Shown: positions 28,590-38,431, counted from the stretch's first letter. The stretch: DNA of 64,000 nucleotides from Roseovarius sp. SCSIO 43702 (GCF_019599045.1 NZ_CP080623.1:518501-582500); one strand, 5' to 3'. Numbers and translations are program-made. The notes: generated from the sequence alone by a model not told the origin.

Positions 28590-30062
28590 TCACAACACCC
28601 TCTGTTCCAGCCCCCACCCCTTCCGCTCGGCGCAGTTCGGGTCGGTCAGGAACCTGTGAGGAAAGCCCAGTTCGGGGTCGAGGATCGACTCCGTCCTGTC
28701 CCCGAACAGCTTGCGCTGAATCGGCCCGTCCGCGGGGATATAGCTGTCGCGCCGGGACAGGGGGTCATGAGACTTGTAGCCGAGATAGTAGACAAAGCAC
28801 CAATGCCCGGTCTTGTATTTCTTGGACTTGAGCGCCCATCGATACGTGCAATCCCGTCCTCCCGACCTCGGGCATCTCAACCACCATCCCGCCTTGTTGC
28901 GCGGCTTCTGGCACGGGACCTCTTCCTTGATGACCATCTCGGCGCCCACCTCTGCCTTGCGCATCGTCTTCTGCAACGCATAGATATGAAACGCGCGTGA
29001 GAACTCGCGCGTGATCGGGCTGAAATCCTCGGGCCAGTCCAGTTTTTTCGACATGATAAGCCCGCCGAAGCGGTTCAGCAGGCCCCAGTCGCCGTTGATC
29101 TTCGCGTGCTGCTTGCCCAGCATGGTCAACTGCGCCGACCAGAGCTTGGTCAATTCCCCTTTCATACCGGCGATCGTGGCCGTCGTCTTGGCCGTGGGAT
29201 CGGGCAGCCCGGCGGCGGTGACATCCCACAGCGCCCGCAGAAGCCCCGCGGCCTTGCCCGCCGGTCCGCCCACCGCGCTCGATGCGAAACCGGCCAGCTT
29301 CCACATCGTGCCTATGATCAGTGTCACCTTGGCCGAGGATTTCATCCCCAGGTAGGTGCCGCCCAGAAGCTCGAGAAACCCGAAATTCAGGTCCGTCTGC
29401 CGGTCGTTCAGCATCATCAGGTGCCCGCTGTCGCCCAGCCATTCACGGGTGAAGCCGAAGAACAGGATCTCGGTCTCCAGGTGTTCGACCACCGGGTCCC
29501 AGTCCCTCGCCTTTATCCTCCAGGGGCGCTTCATGTTGCGGATGCGCTCGGGCTTGATCGTGACGCCGCGATCCTCCTTCGGCTCGGTCCCGAGCTTCTT
29601 GCAGATATGCGCATAGGCCTTCGCCGCGCCGCCCTCGTACTGGTCTTCGGGAAAATCCTCGCCCGAGGCCTGGGTCTCGAAAATCTTCTTGAGGTCGGGG
29701 AAAGGGTCGTCCGCATTCGCGGTCTTCGGCAATCGCAGAAGAAGGATCAGGCTCTCCAGCGCGTCGTCTTCCGTCTCGTTCGCCGCCGGTGGCGCAAGGG
29801 CAGGCGGGTGGGGCGACAGCATGAAGCGTTCGTTCCGCAGGCCGTCGATGGCCTCCTTGAAGGCCGACAGGCTTTCGCCGTTCTCGTCGGTCTCGTCGAA
29901 CATGACCACCACGCGCGGATCGGTCCCGTCATCGCTCGGCGGCCCGAGGTTCTTGAGCGTGACGTCCGGCCGATCCGCGAACCCCTCGGGAAGGCGGCTC
30001 GCAAGGCGGGTCAGAAACGGAACGGCGCTACCGCCCCCCGTCTGGATCAGGTAGTGCCGCAT
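28590..30062 (-). CDS. Protein of unknown function (orphan, 490 aa)
   Basis: I do not recognise this protein. The N-terminus (MRHYLIQTGGGSAVPFLTRL) has no signal peptide. Residues about 40-160 are acidic and contain a run that could be a small alpha/beta domain (RVVVMFDETDENGESL). A moderately hydrophobic, alanine/glycine-rich stretch lies around residues 245-285 (AKVTLIIGTMWKLAGFASSAVGG). The C-terminal part is rich in aromatic, basic and cysteine residues (VPCQKP, WWLRCPRSGGRDC, GHWCFVYYLG), suggesting a metal-binding or nucleic-acid-binding module. AAAGGA before the ATG at 30062 supports the start; an in-frame ATG lies at 30080. It stands alone between unrelated genes and looks slightly less GC-rich. 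Confidence 0.75.
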   Translation of the reverse strand: MRHYLIQTGGGSAVPFLTRLASRLPEGFADRPDVTLKNLGPPSDDGTDPRVVVMFDETDENGESLSAFKEAIDGLRNERFMLSPHPPALAPPAANETEDDALESLILLLRLPKTANADDPFPDLKKIFETQASGEDFPEDQYEGGAAKAYAHICKKLGTEPKEDRGVTIKPERIRNMKRPWRIKARDWDPVVEHLETEILFFGFTREWLGDSGHLMMLNDRQTDLNFGFLELLGGTYLGMKSSAKVTLIIGTMWKLAGFASSAVGGPAGKAAGLLRALWDVTAAGLPDPTAKTTATIAGMKGELTKLWSAQLTMLGKQHAKINGDWGLLNRFGGLIMSKKLDWPEDFSPITREFSRAFHIYALQKTMRKAEVGAEMVIKEEVPCQKPRNKAGWWLRCPRSGGRDCTYRWALKSKKYKTGHWCFVYYLGYKSHDPLSRRDSYIPADGPIQRKLFGDRTESILDPELGFPHRFLTDPNCAERKGWGLEQRVL

Positions 30063-30200
30063 CGGGTGCCATCCTTTCATGGGGTTCGGATGGGTATCCA
30101 TAGCACGAAACGGGCGAAATTCGGATTCGCGCCGGTTTCGGGCGGCTGAACGCACCGCCCGCACTGCTAACACCTCCCCCGGAGGCCCTTCCACCGACAC

Positions 30201-30236
30201 GATACCGACGTGGATACCGACGTGGATACCGACGCG
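30201..30236. repeat. Three tandem copies of a 12-base unit (gataccgacgtg)
   Basis: gataccgacgtg occurs twice exactly and a third time ending cgcg, in the upstream region of the orphan gene, about 140 bases before its start. Confidence 0.85.
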
Positions 30237-30247
30237 GGTTTCGGCCG

Positions 30248-30285
30248 TTAACCCTTGAAAATCAGGTGATTCGGCGAAGGGTTAA
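30248..30285 (-). terminator. Inverted repeat ttaaccctt/aagggttaa at the end of the M24 gene
   Basis: Nine-bp arms 20 bases apart, with a small inner hairpin (aatc/gatt). The right arm covers the stop codon of the minus-strand M24 gene. It may act as its terminator, though no long U-run follows. Confidence 0.4.
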
Positions 30286-31466
30286 TTCTTGACGAAGAGT
30301 TTGCGCTCCATGTCACAGAAACATTCCGGCGGCCCGTCCTCCCGGATCAGGATCGACTCGGTGATCTCGAGGCCCCAGTCGCTCATCCAGAGCCCCGGCA
30401 TGAAGTGGAACGTCATCCCCGGTTCCAGCACCGTCTCGTCCTCCGCCCGAAGCGAGATCGTGCGCTCGCCCCAGTCGGGCGGATAGCTCAGCCCGATCGG
30501 GTAGCCGCAGCGCGCGCCGCGTTCGATCCCTGCTTTTTCAAGGGGTTCGGCCAGCGCGTTGGCGATGTCGCAGGCCCGGTTTCCCGCGCGCGCCTTCTCG
30601 AGCCCGGCCTCCAGCCCCTCGACCAGCGCCGCCTCGGCGCGGCGGAACGTGTCGTCCGGCGTGCCCAGGAAGATCGTCCGGCAGAAGGGCGCGTGGTAGC
30701 GGCGGTAACATCCCGACGTCTCGAAGAACGTCGCCTCCCCGCTGGCGAAGGGCCGCCCGTCCCAGGTCAGGTGCGGCGCCGCCGCGTCCGACCCCGACGG
30801 CAGCAGCGGCACGATGGCCGGATAATCGCCCCAGGCCTCCTCGGTCCCCCGGATCGCGTCGCGATAGATTTCCGCCACCACCTCGTTCTTCGGCACCCCC
30901 GGCTCGACCCGCTCGAGAAGCCCCTCGGTGATCTTCTGACTGATCCCCGCGGCCTTGCGGATAAAGGAAATTTCCGCCTCCGACTTGATAGCCCGCTGCC
31001 AGTTCACCAGCGCCGTGGCATCCGAGAACCGCGCGTTCGGAAGCGACGCCTGAAGCACCTGCATCGCCTTGGCCGAGAAATAGTAGTTGTCCATCTCGAC
31101 GCCGATCCGATCCGACCCGTGCCCCATGTCCTCGAGGAACGCGGCCAGGTCCTGCATCGGATGGCGCACCGTCGATTGCACGAAGTTGTCCGCGTATCCC
31201 CGCACGCAGTCATCCTCCATCCACACCGTCCGAAGCGCCCCGTTCGCGTCCTGTCTCCGGCCCCACCAGACGGGGTCGCGATCGGGAAAGACGATCACCC
31301 CCTGGTGCACGTAGAACGACCAGCCGTCATAGGCCGTGAGCCAATGCTGGTTGGACGGATCGGTGACGAACAGAAGGTCGAGCGAGGCATCTTCCATCGC
31401 CGCGCGGGTCTTGGCCAGGCGCCGATCATACTCGGCGCGCTCGAAGGGGATGTCTTTGCGAATCAT
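30282..31466 (-). CDS. M24-family hydrolase, ectoine-hydrolase (DoeA)-like
   Basis: 394 aa protein with the creatinase/aminopeptidase-P pita-bread fold. The N-terminal domain contains LLFVTDPSNQHWLTAYDGWSFYVHQ and WWGRRQDANGALRT, which I recognise from ectoine hydrolase DoeA. In the C-terminal domain the usual metal ligands are not kept: the DxG...D segment of metallo-enzymes reads FFETSGCYRRYHAPFCRT. A metal-independent C-N hydrolase, as known for creatinase and DoeA, is therefore likely. It is divergent from an ABC transporter operon, which may import its substrate. AAAGGACC precedes the ATG. Ectoine itself is not proven, since no other doe/eut genes are here. Confidence 0.82.
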   Translation of the reverse strand: MIRKDIPFERAEYDRRLAKTRAAMEDASLDLLFVTDPSNQHWLTAYDGWSFYVHQGVIVFPDRDPVWWGRRQDANGALRTVWMEDDCVRGYADNFVQSTVRHPMQDLAAFLEDMGHGSDRIGVEMDNYYFSAKAMQVLQASLPNARFSDATALVNWQRAIKSEAEISFIRKAAGISQKITEGLLERVEPGVPKNEVVAEIYRDAIRGTEEAWGDYPAIVPLLPSGSDAAAPHLTWDGRPFASGEATFFETSGCYRRYHAPFCRTIFLGTPDDTFRRAEAALVEGLEAGLEKARAGNRACDIANALAEPLEKAGIERGARCGYPIGLSYPPDWGERTISLRAEDETVLEPGMTFHFMPGLWMSDWGLEITESILIREDGPPECFCDMERKLFVKN

Positions 31467-31732
31467 GATGGTCCTTTGGAAGGCAGGTGCTGGTCCTGCC
31501 CGAGAGTGCCGAAATCGAACCGCCGGCGCACTCCCTTTCTTCGCCCCGCGTCCCACGCGACGATGCGCCCGCGCTCGGGCCGCCTTTCACCGCATGCGGG
31601 CGTCGCAAACTGCCCGTGAATCGCCGCAAGCCGCTTGCATCCGCGGCTCGAACACGCTTTAGTCTCCTCTCAACGCGGAACAACCGCGACACTGAACAAA
31701 GAAAAGACGACGCAAGAAACGGGGAGCCACCT
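31467..31732. promoter_or_regulatory. Divergent intergenic region, M24 gene / ABC ATPase
   Basis: 266 bases that must contain both promoters. I see no convincing coding frame and no clear operator. The plus-strand end carries GGGGAG as ribosome site for the TTG start at 31733. Confidence 0.4.
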
Positions 31733-32833
31733 TTGGCTGACAACAAGAACGGCGATGCATTCGTCGAATTCGACCGGGTGCAGAAAAGCTATGACGGGGA
31801 GTCGCTGGTCGTCAAAGACCTGAACCTGTCGATCCCGAAGGGCGAGTTCCTTACGATGCTGGGGCCGTCCGGCTCGGGCAAGACCACGTGTCTGATGATG
31901 CTCGCCGGGTTCGAGACCGCCACCCACGGGGACATCCGTCTCGATGGCGTATCGATCAACAACATCCCGCCGCACAAGCGCGGGATCGGCATGGTGTTCC
32001 AGAACTACGCGCTCTTTCCCCACATGACGATCGCCGAGAATCTCAGCTTCCCGCTCGAGGTTCGCAAGATCGGGAAGTCCGAGCGCGAGCAGAAGGTGAA
32101 GCGCGCGCTCGACATGGTCGAGATGGGCCGTTTCGGCGGGCGTCGCCCCGCACAGCTTTCGGGCGGTCAGCAGCAGCGTATCGCGCTGGCGCGCGCGCTG
32201 GTGTTCGAGCCTGAACTCGTCCTGATGGACGAACCTCTCGGTGCGCTCGACAAGCAGCTTCGCGAGAAGATGCAATTCGAGATCACGGACCTCGCGCATC
32301 GCCTGGGCATCACCGTGGTCTATGTCACGCATGACCAGACCGAGGCACTGACCATGTCGGACCGCGTGGCCGTGTTCGACGACGGCCGCATCCAGCAGAT
32401 CGCGACGCCCGACACGCTTTACGAGCAGCCCGAGAACAGCTTCGTCGCGCAGTTCATCGGCGAGAACAACACGCTGCTCGGGACGGTCAAGAAGATCGAG
32501 GGCAAGCAGGCTCTCGTCGAGCTCGACGATGGCGAGGAAATCGACTGCATTCCGATCAACGTGTCCAAGGTGGGCGACAGGACGCGCGTGTCCATCCGCC
32601 CCGAACGGGTCGAGTTCAACAAGAGCCGCCTGAAGCCGGGGGTGCATACGCTCAAGGCCGAGGTGAAGGAATTCATCTACATGGGCGACATCTTTCGCAC
32701 CCGGCTCTCGGTGGCAGGAAACGACGATTTCATCGTCAAGACGCGGAACGCGCCGGACCAGGTGCGCTTGAAACCGGGCGAGCAGATCGAGATCGGCTGG
32801 CTGCCCGAGGACTGCCGCGCGCTCGACGCATGA
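31733..32833 (+). CDS. ABC transporter ATP-binding protein, PotA type
   Basis: 366 aa ATPase of a second spermidine/putrescine-type importer. Walker A GPSGSGKTT (residues 44-52), signature LSGGQQQRIALARAL, Walker B LVLMDEPLGALD, switch histidine VYVTHDQTEA, and a C-terminal TOBE domain. No in-frame ATG is near the conserved start; TTG at 31733 has GGGGAG 6 bases before it and gives the expected N-terminus (MADNKNGDAFVEFDRV). Binding-protein and permease genes follow on the same strand. Confidence 0.9.
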   Translation: MADNKNGDAFVEFDRVQKSYDGESLVVKDLNLSIPKGEFLTMLGPSGSGKTTCLMMLAGFETATHGDIRLDGVSINNIPPHKRGIGMVFQNYALFPHMTIAENLSFPLEVRKIGKSEREQKVKRALDMVEMGRFGGRRPAQLSGGQQQRIALARALVFEPELVLMDEPLGALDKQLREKMQFEITDLAHRLGITVVYVTHDQTEALTMSDRVAVFDDGRIQQIATPDTLYEQPENSFVAQFIGENNTLLGTVKKIEGKQALVELDDGEEIDCIPINVSKVGDRTRVSIRPERVEFNKSRLKPGVHTLKAEVKEFIYMGDIFRTRLSVAGNDDFIVKTRNAPDQVRLKPGEQIEIGWLPEDCRALDA

Positions 32834-32944
32834 GGAAAGACCTTCTCGCGCCGCCAATCGCAGCGCGGTGAACAGGGGGTCCGGGACATCCACCCGTATC
32901 ACGGGCCCCTTAGACAAGTAACGGGTAGAATAGGGAGACAAGGA

Positions 32945-34054
<1,110 letters not shown>

Positions 34055-34061
34055 GCTGATC

Positions 34062-34088
34062 GGGGATGCGCGTCCTGCGCGCATCCCC
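34062..34088 (+). terminator. Stem-loop after the binding-protein gene
   Basis: Perfect 10-bp stem (ggggatgcgc/gcgcatcccc) with a 7-base loop, 7 bases after the stop, without a T-run. Its position suggests mRNA 3'-end protection or partial termination inside the operon. Confidence 0.55.
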
Positions 34089-34155
34089 ACTCCAACAACT
34101 CGAGCGCGGGCCACACGTATGGTCCCCGCCATCCGACAGGGACACGAAAGGCGCC

Positions 34156-34443
34156 ATGCCCAAGGGCTACCTCATCGGCCATATCACGGTGCATGATCCG
34201 GAGGCATACAGGGAGTATGTCGAGCGGGACACACCGATCCTTGAACGGCATGGTGGCACGTTCATCGTCCGGGGTGGCGCCTCCGAGACACCCGAGGGCG
34301 AGACGCTGGATCGTCACGTCGTCATTGAATTTCCAAGCTACGAGGCCGCGCGCGCCGCGTATGAAGATCCCGCCTACCAAGAGGTGGCGGAGATCCGCAG
34401 GCGCACCGCCTCGAGCGTAATCGTTTTGGTCGAGGGGACCTGA
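34156..34443 (+). CDS. DUF1330 family protein
   Basis: 95 aa ferredoxin-like (dimeric alpha-beta barrel) protein. GYLIGHITVHDPEAYREYV and GGTFIVRGG are the usual DUF1330 signatures, with VVIEFPSYEAARAAYEDPAYQ as the helix-strand element. Members are small cytoplasmic proteins of unproven function. It is encoded between the binding protein and the first permease, one base before the permease ATG, and so is part of the transport operon. A role in handling the imported substrate is inferred only from position. Confidence 0.88.
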   Translation: MPKGYLIGHITVHDPEAYREYVERDTPILERHGGTFIVRGGASETPEGETLDRHVVIEFPSYEAARAAYEDPAYQEVAEIRRRTASSVIVLVEGT

Positions 34444-34444
34444 C

Positions 34445-36169
34445 ATGAGCGATGTAACCGACGCCACGACCGGCAAACGCGGCCCTACGCCCGACGATGG
34501 CCTCCGTATCGCCGACAGCGATCAGGGCGGGCCGGTCCTTGCCGCCGACGGAACGCCGCTCAAGCGCAGCCTCGCTCGTGCGCTCCGGGTTCAGAAGCTG
34601 CGTGCGCTGGGGCTGATCGCGCCGTTGCTCATCTTCGTTCTGCTCTCGTTCATCTGGCCCATCGTCGCGATGCTGATGCGTTCGGTCGAGAACGACATCG
34701 TCGGGAACACGCTGCCCTACACGGTCGAGACGATCGAGCAATGGGACACGTCGACCGGCGACCTGCCGCCTGAACCGGTCTACCAATCGCTCTACTACGA
34801 TCTGTTCCTTGCGACCGAGCTCAAGCGTCACACCCGTCTGGGCACCCGCCTGAACTACGAGAACACGGGCATGTCCTCGCTGTTCCGGCAGACGGGCCGT
34901 GCGCTCGACGACGTCGGCAAGGACTACCGCAAGGTCTTCACCGACGTGAACGACGCCTGGCAGGACGGCGAGACATGGTATGCGCTCCTCTCGGGCGACG
35001 AGGACGCGACCAAGAATCCCGACCTGGTGGCCGACGCGAAACGCCGCGTGTCTCGGCTTGACGACACGAGCTACCGCGGAGACGTGAATTTCGAACCCGG
35101 CACCACCATCTCCGAGCTTCTGCCCCTGACGGCGCGGGAATATGCGGCCTTTGCGGTCGTGACCGAACTGGTGGACGAGGACGAGGTCGCAACGGAGAAA
35201 CCTTTTGAAAGCCTCTTCGTCGCCCTCGCGTCGGACCTGCAAACCGCGGACCTCTCCGGCTATGACGGCCCGCAGGCCGATCTCCTGCGCGAGCTTCAGG
35301 ACAGCGGCGCGATCGAGGCGCCCGATTACCAGGCGATCATGGCCGACATCGACAGGGACTGGGCCAATGTCGATACCTGGCGCACGATCGAGACATTCTC
35401 GCCGGCGATAACGAGCGGTTACTTCCTCAACGCGATCGACATGCGCATCACGCCCGACGGGCCCAAGGCCCAGCCCGAGGACAAACGCATCCTCGTCACG
35501 CTCTTCATGCGCACGCTCGTCATGTCGCTGATCATCACCGGGGCCTGCATCCTGCTGGGATATCCCGTCGCCTGGATTCTCGCGAACCTGCCGATGCGCA
35601 CGGCCAACCTGCTCATGATCCTCGTGCTCTTGCCGTTCTGGACGTCGCTCCTGGTGCGAACCAGCGCCTGGAAGGTCATGTTGCAACAGCAGGGCGTGAT
35701 CAACGACGTGCTCGTCTGGCTCGGAATGGTGCCCGATTATGCCCGTCTCGTGCTGATCAACAACCAGACCGGCACGATCATCGCGATGACGCATATCCTG
35801 CTGCCATTCATGATCCTGCCCATGTATTCGGTGATGCAGACCATCCCGCCCAGCTACCTGCGCGCGGCCAAGTCGCTGGGTGCAACCAACTGGACGGCGT
35901 TCTGGCGTGTCTACTTCCCGCAATCGGTGCCGGGTATCGGCGCGGGCTCGATCCTCGTCTTCATCCTCTCGATCGGCTACTACATCACGCCCGAGATCGT
36001 GGGCGGGACCAAGGGTGTCTTCATCTCGAACCGGATCGCCTATCACATCTCCAGCTCTCTCAACTGGGGGCTCGCGGCCGCGCTCGGGACGATCCTGCTG
36101 GTTGTCGTGCTGATCCTCTACTGGGCCTATGACAAGATCGTCGGCATCGACAACGTGAAGCTGGGGTGA
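34445..36169 (+). CDS. ABC transporter permease, PotB type, with large extracytoplasmic insert
   Basis: 574 aa, about twice the usual permease length. After one helix (LGLIAPLLIFVLLSFIWPIVAMLM, about residues 55-78) comes a hydrophilic, acidic stretch of about 270 residues before the permease core resumes at about 355 (ILVTLFMRTLVMSLIITGACILLGYP). The core has FWTSLLVRTSAWKVMLQQQG and the EAA loop (SYLRAAKSLGATNW). By topology the insert should lie in the periplasm. It replaces the short loop of PotB and may contact the binding protein. The N-terminal 50 residues are cytoplasmic and Pro/Asp-rich. Confidence 0.9.
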   Translation: MSDVTDATTGKRGPTPDDGLRIADSDQGGPVLAADGTPLKRSLARALRVQKLRALGLIAPLLIFVLLSFIWPIVAMLMRSVENDIVGNTLPYTVETIEQWDTSTGDLPPEPVYQSLYYDLFLATELKRHTRLGTRLNYENTGMSSLFRQTGRALDDVGKDYRKVFTDVNDAWQDGETWYALLSGDEDATKNPDLVADAKRRVSRLDDTSYRGDVNFEPGTTISELLPLTAREYAAFAVVTELVDEDEVATEKPFESLFVALASDLQTADLSGYDGPQADLLRELQDSGAIEAPDYQAIMADIDRDWANVDTWRTIETFSPAITSGYFLNAIDMRITPDGPKAQPEDKRILVTLFMRTLVMSLIITGACILLGYPVAWILANLPMRTANLLMILVLLPFWTSLLVRTSAWKVMLQQQGVINDVLVWLGMVPDYARLVLINNQTGTIIAMTHILLPFMILPMYSVMQTIPPSYLRAAKSLGATNWTAFWRVYFPQSVPGIGAGSILVFILSIGYYITPEIVGGTKGVFISNRIAYHISSSLNWGLAAALGTILLVVVLILYWAYDKIVGIDNVKLG

Positions 36170-36174
36170 GCGAC

Positions 36175-37380
36175 ATGAAACTGACCGATATTTCCCGCAA
36201 ACCCCTCGGCTTCGTTGCCGCCTGCTCCGCCGCCGCGGGTGCGTTCCTGGGTCTTTTCGTGGGCACCGCGAATGGCTCGGGCCTACTTGGCCTCGTGATC
36301 GGCGCCGTGCTGGTCGGCGCGCTCGCCTTCATTCTGCCGATGATGGGCAACGAGAAGCTGGCCCGCTGGCTCACCGTCGCGCTTTTCGTCGCGCTGGGAT
36401 TCTTCTTCGGCGGCCTGCCGCTCGCCATTCTCGGGGCGTTCGCGGGCTGGTTCTATGGCTGGTTCATCTTCTGGCTCTACGAGGGCCGCTACCGGGCCAA
36501 GCTGCCGCCTTACACCACGGCAGGACAGGTGCTGTGGCACTACACGTTCCGCGTGATCTGCGGCGCGATCTTCGTGTTCCTGATCACGCCGATCCTCGTG
36601 GTCATCCCGCTCAGCTTCAATGCCGAGAACTTCTTCACCTTCACGCCCGAAATGCTGCGCCTCGATCCCGAGGGCTACAGCCTGAAACATTACCGCGATT
36701 TCTTCACCAACAACGACTGGCAGCGCAGTTTCAAGAACTCGCTCATCATCGCGCCGATCGCCACGATCATCTCCGTGTCGCTCGGCACGCTGGCGGCCAT
36801 CGGGCTCAGCCAGAGCCACGTGCCGGGGCGTCGCGCGATCATGGCGGTGCTGATCTCGCCCATGATCGTGCCGCTGATCATCTCGGCGACCGGGATGTTC
36901 TTCTTCTACTCCGACATCGGCAACTTCCTCGAAGGCACGCTGGGCTTCAACAAGACCTTCGTGGGCTACGTGAAGGTGATCCTCGCGCACGCGGTGCTGG
37001 GCATCCCCTTCGTCATCATCACGGTCACGGCGACGCTCGTGGGCTTCGACCGTTCGCTCACGCGGGCCGCGGCGAACATGGGCGCGAACCCGGTGACCAC
37101 CTTCTTCCGCGTCCAGATGCCGCTCATCCTGCCGGGCGTGATCTCGGGCGGGCTCTTCGCCTTCATCACCTCCTTCGACGAGGTGGTCGTCGTGCTCTTC
37201 GTCGGCTCCGCGTCGCAGAAGACGCTGCCCTGGCAGATGTTCACCGGCCTGCGCGAACAGATCTCGCCCACCATCCTCGCAGTCGCGACGATCCTCGTGG
37301 TGATGTCCATCGCGCTTCTGACCACGGTCGAGATCCTGCGCCGCCGGTCCGAGCGTCTGCGCGGTCTGTCACCCGGGTAA
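36175..37380 (+). CDS. ABC transporter permease, PotC type, with N-terminal membrane extension
   Basis: 401 aa; a standard PotC is about 260-270. The first 110 residues form three or four extra hydrophobic helices (GFVAACSAAAGAFLGLFVG, LVIGAVLVGALAFILP, LTVALFVALGFFFGGLP and AFAGWFYGWFIFWLY), then the normal PotC pattern begins at VICGAIFVFLITPILVVIPLSF. The EAA loop (LTRAAANMGANP) is present. ATG at 36175 is 5 bases after the previous stop; a GTG at 36166 overlapping that stop is an alternative. Last gene of the operon. Confidence 0.9.
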   Translation: MKLTDISRKPLGFVAACSAAAGAFLGLFVGTANGSGLLGLVIGAVLVGALAFILPMMGNEKLARWLTVALFVALGFFFGGLPLAILGAFAGWFYGWFIFWLYEGRYRAKLPPYTTAGQVLWHYTFRVICGAIFVFLITPILVVIPLSFNAENFFTFTPEMLRLDPEGYSLKHYRDFFTNNDWQRSFKNSLIIAPIATIISVSLGTLAAIGLSQSHVPGRRAIMAVLISPMIVPLIISATGMFFFYSDIGNFLEGTLGFNKTFVGYVKVILAHAVLGIPFVIITVTATLVGFDRSLTRAAANMGANPVTTFFRVQMPLILPGVISGGLFAFITSFDEVVVVLFVGSASQKTLPWQMFTGLREQISPTILAVATILVVMSIALLTTVEILRRRSERLRGLSPG

Positions 37381-37402
37381 ACGATCAACGTATCCAATGC
37401 AG

Positions 37403-37429
37403 GAAGGGCGGGAGTTGATCCCGCCCTTC
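37403..37429. terminator. Bidirectional hairpin between ABC operon and ilvE
   Basis: Perfect 11-bp stem (gaagggcggga/tcccgcccttc) with a 5-base loop in the gap between convergent genes. No T-run follows on either side, so efficiency is uncertain. Confidence 0.6.
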
Positions 37430-37455
37430 GCATTCAGGTCACTGTGTGGCAGCGG

Positions 37456-38322
37456 TCAGCTTCGCACCATCTTCTCGTAGGCATCCGAGATCTCGCGCGT
37501 GAGCGCGCCGACCTCGAAGCGGTAATCGCCGATCTGGCCCACCGGCGTGACCTCCGCCGCGGTGCCCGTCAGCCAGCATTGCTCGAAACCTTCCATCTCC
37601 TCGGGCATGATGTGGCGCTCGTGCACCTTGATCTGGCGATCCTCCAGCATCCCGATGACGGTCTGGCGTGTGAGGCCGTTGAGGAAGCAGTCGGGCAGGG
37701 GGGTATGCACCTCTCCGTCCTTGACGAAGAAGATGTTGGCGCCCGTCGCCTCGGCCACGTAACCTCGGTAATCCATGAAAAGCGCATCCGAACATCCCTT
37801 GGCCTCGGCCGCGTGCTTGGAGGTGGTGCAGATCATGTAAAGCCCCGCCGCCTTGGCATGAACCGGGATGGTCTCGGGGCTGGGCCGCTTCCATTTCGAG
37901 ATGTCGAGCTTGGCGCCCTTGAGCTTCGCGTCTCCGTAATACGCGCCCCATTCCCAGGCCGCGATCGCCAGGTGGACCGGATTGCGCGCCGAGGCGACGC
38001 CCATGTCCTCGCCCGCGCCGCGCCAGGCCACGGCGCGCACATAGGCGTTTTCGTGGCCATTCACGCGCAGCACCTCCTGCTTGGCGGCTTCGATCTCGTC
38101 CACGGTCCAGGGGATCTGGAAATCGAGTTCACCGGCCGAGAAGTGCAGACGCTCGGAATGCGCCCGGCTCTTGAAGATCTTCCCGTTATAGGCGCGCTCG
38201 CCCTCGAAGACCGAACTTGCGTAATGCATGGCATGGGTCAGGATGTGCACATTGGCCGCGCGCCAGTCCACCATGCGCCCGTCCATCCAGATTGTGCCGT
38301 CGCGGTCGTCATATCCCGCCAT
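37456..38322 (-). CDS. ilvE: Branched-chain amino acid aminotransferase
   Basis: Fold-type IV PLP aminotransferase of 288 aa making or degrading leucine, isoleucine and valine. HYASSVFEGERAY, the PLP lysine in TIPVHAKAAGLYMI, the EATGANIFFVKDG motif and GLTRQTVI are as in IlvE. It is divergent from petP and monocistronic. In Rhodobacteraceae ilvE is commonly beside the petP-petR pair. Confidence 0.92.
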   Translation of the reverse strand: MAGYDDRDGTIWMDGRMVDWRAANVHILTHAMHYASSVFEGERAYNGKIFKSRAHSERLHFSAGELDFQIPWTVDEIEAAKQEVLRVNGHENAYVRAVAWRGAGEDMGVASARNPVHLAIAAWEWGAYYGDAKLKGAKLDISKWKRPSPETIPVHAKAAGLYMICTTSKHAAEAKGCSDALFMDYRGYVAEATGANIFFVKDGEVHTPLPDCFLNGLTRQTVIGMLEDRQIKVHERHIMPEEMEGFEQCWLTGTAAEVTPVGQIGDYRFEVGALTREISDAYEKMVRS

Positions 38323-38431
38323 TGATCCGATCTCCTCGTTTCGATCATATTGTCTTTTGTTGCGCCGGATATGGCCGATGCGGACATAATGTTGCGCAAA
38401 ACCCTCGATTCGCTAGCAGTCTGCTCTTGGA

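Noticed and set aside
30282..31466. True Xaa-Pro aminopeptidase
   Set aside because: The metal-ligand aspartates of aminopeptidase P are not in place, and the N-terminal signature is that of DoeA-type hydrolases.
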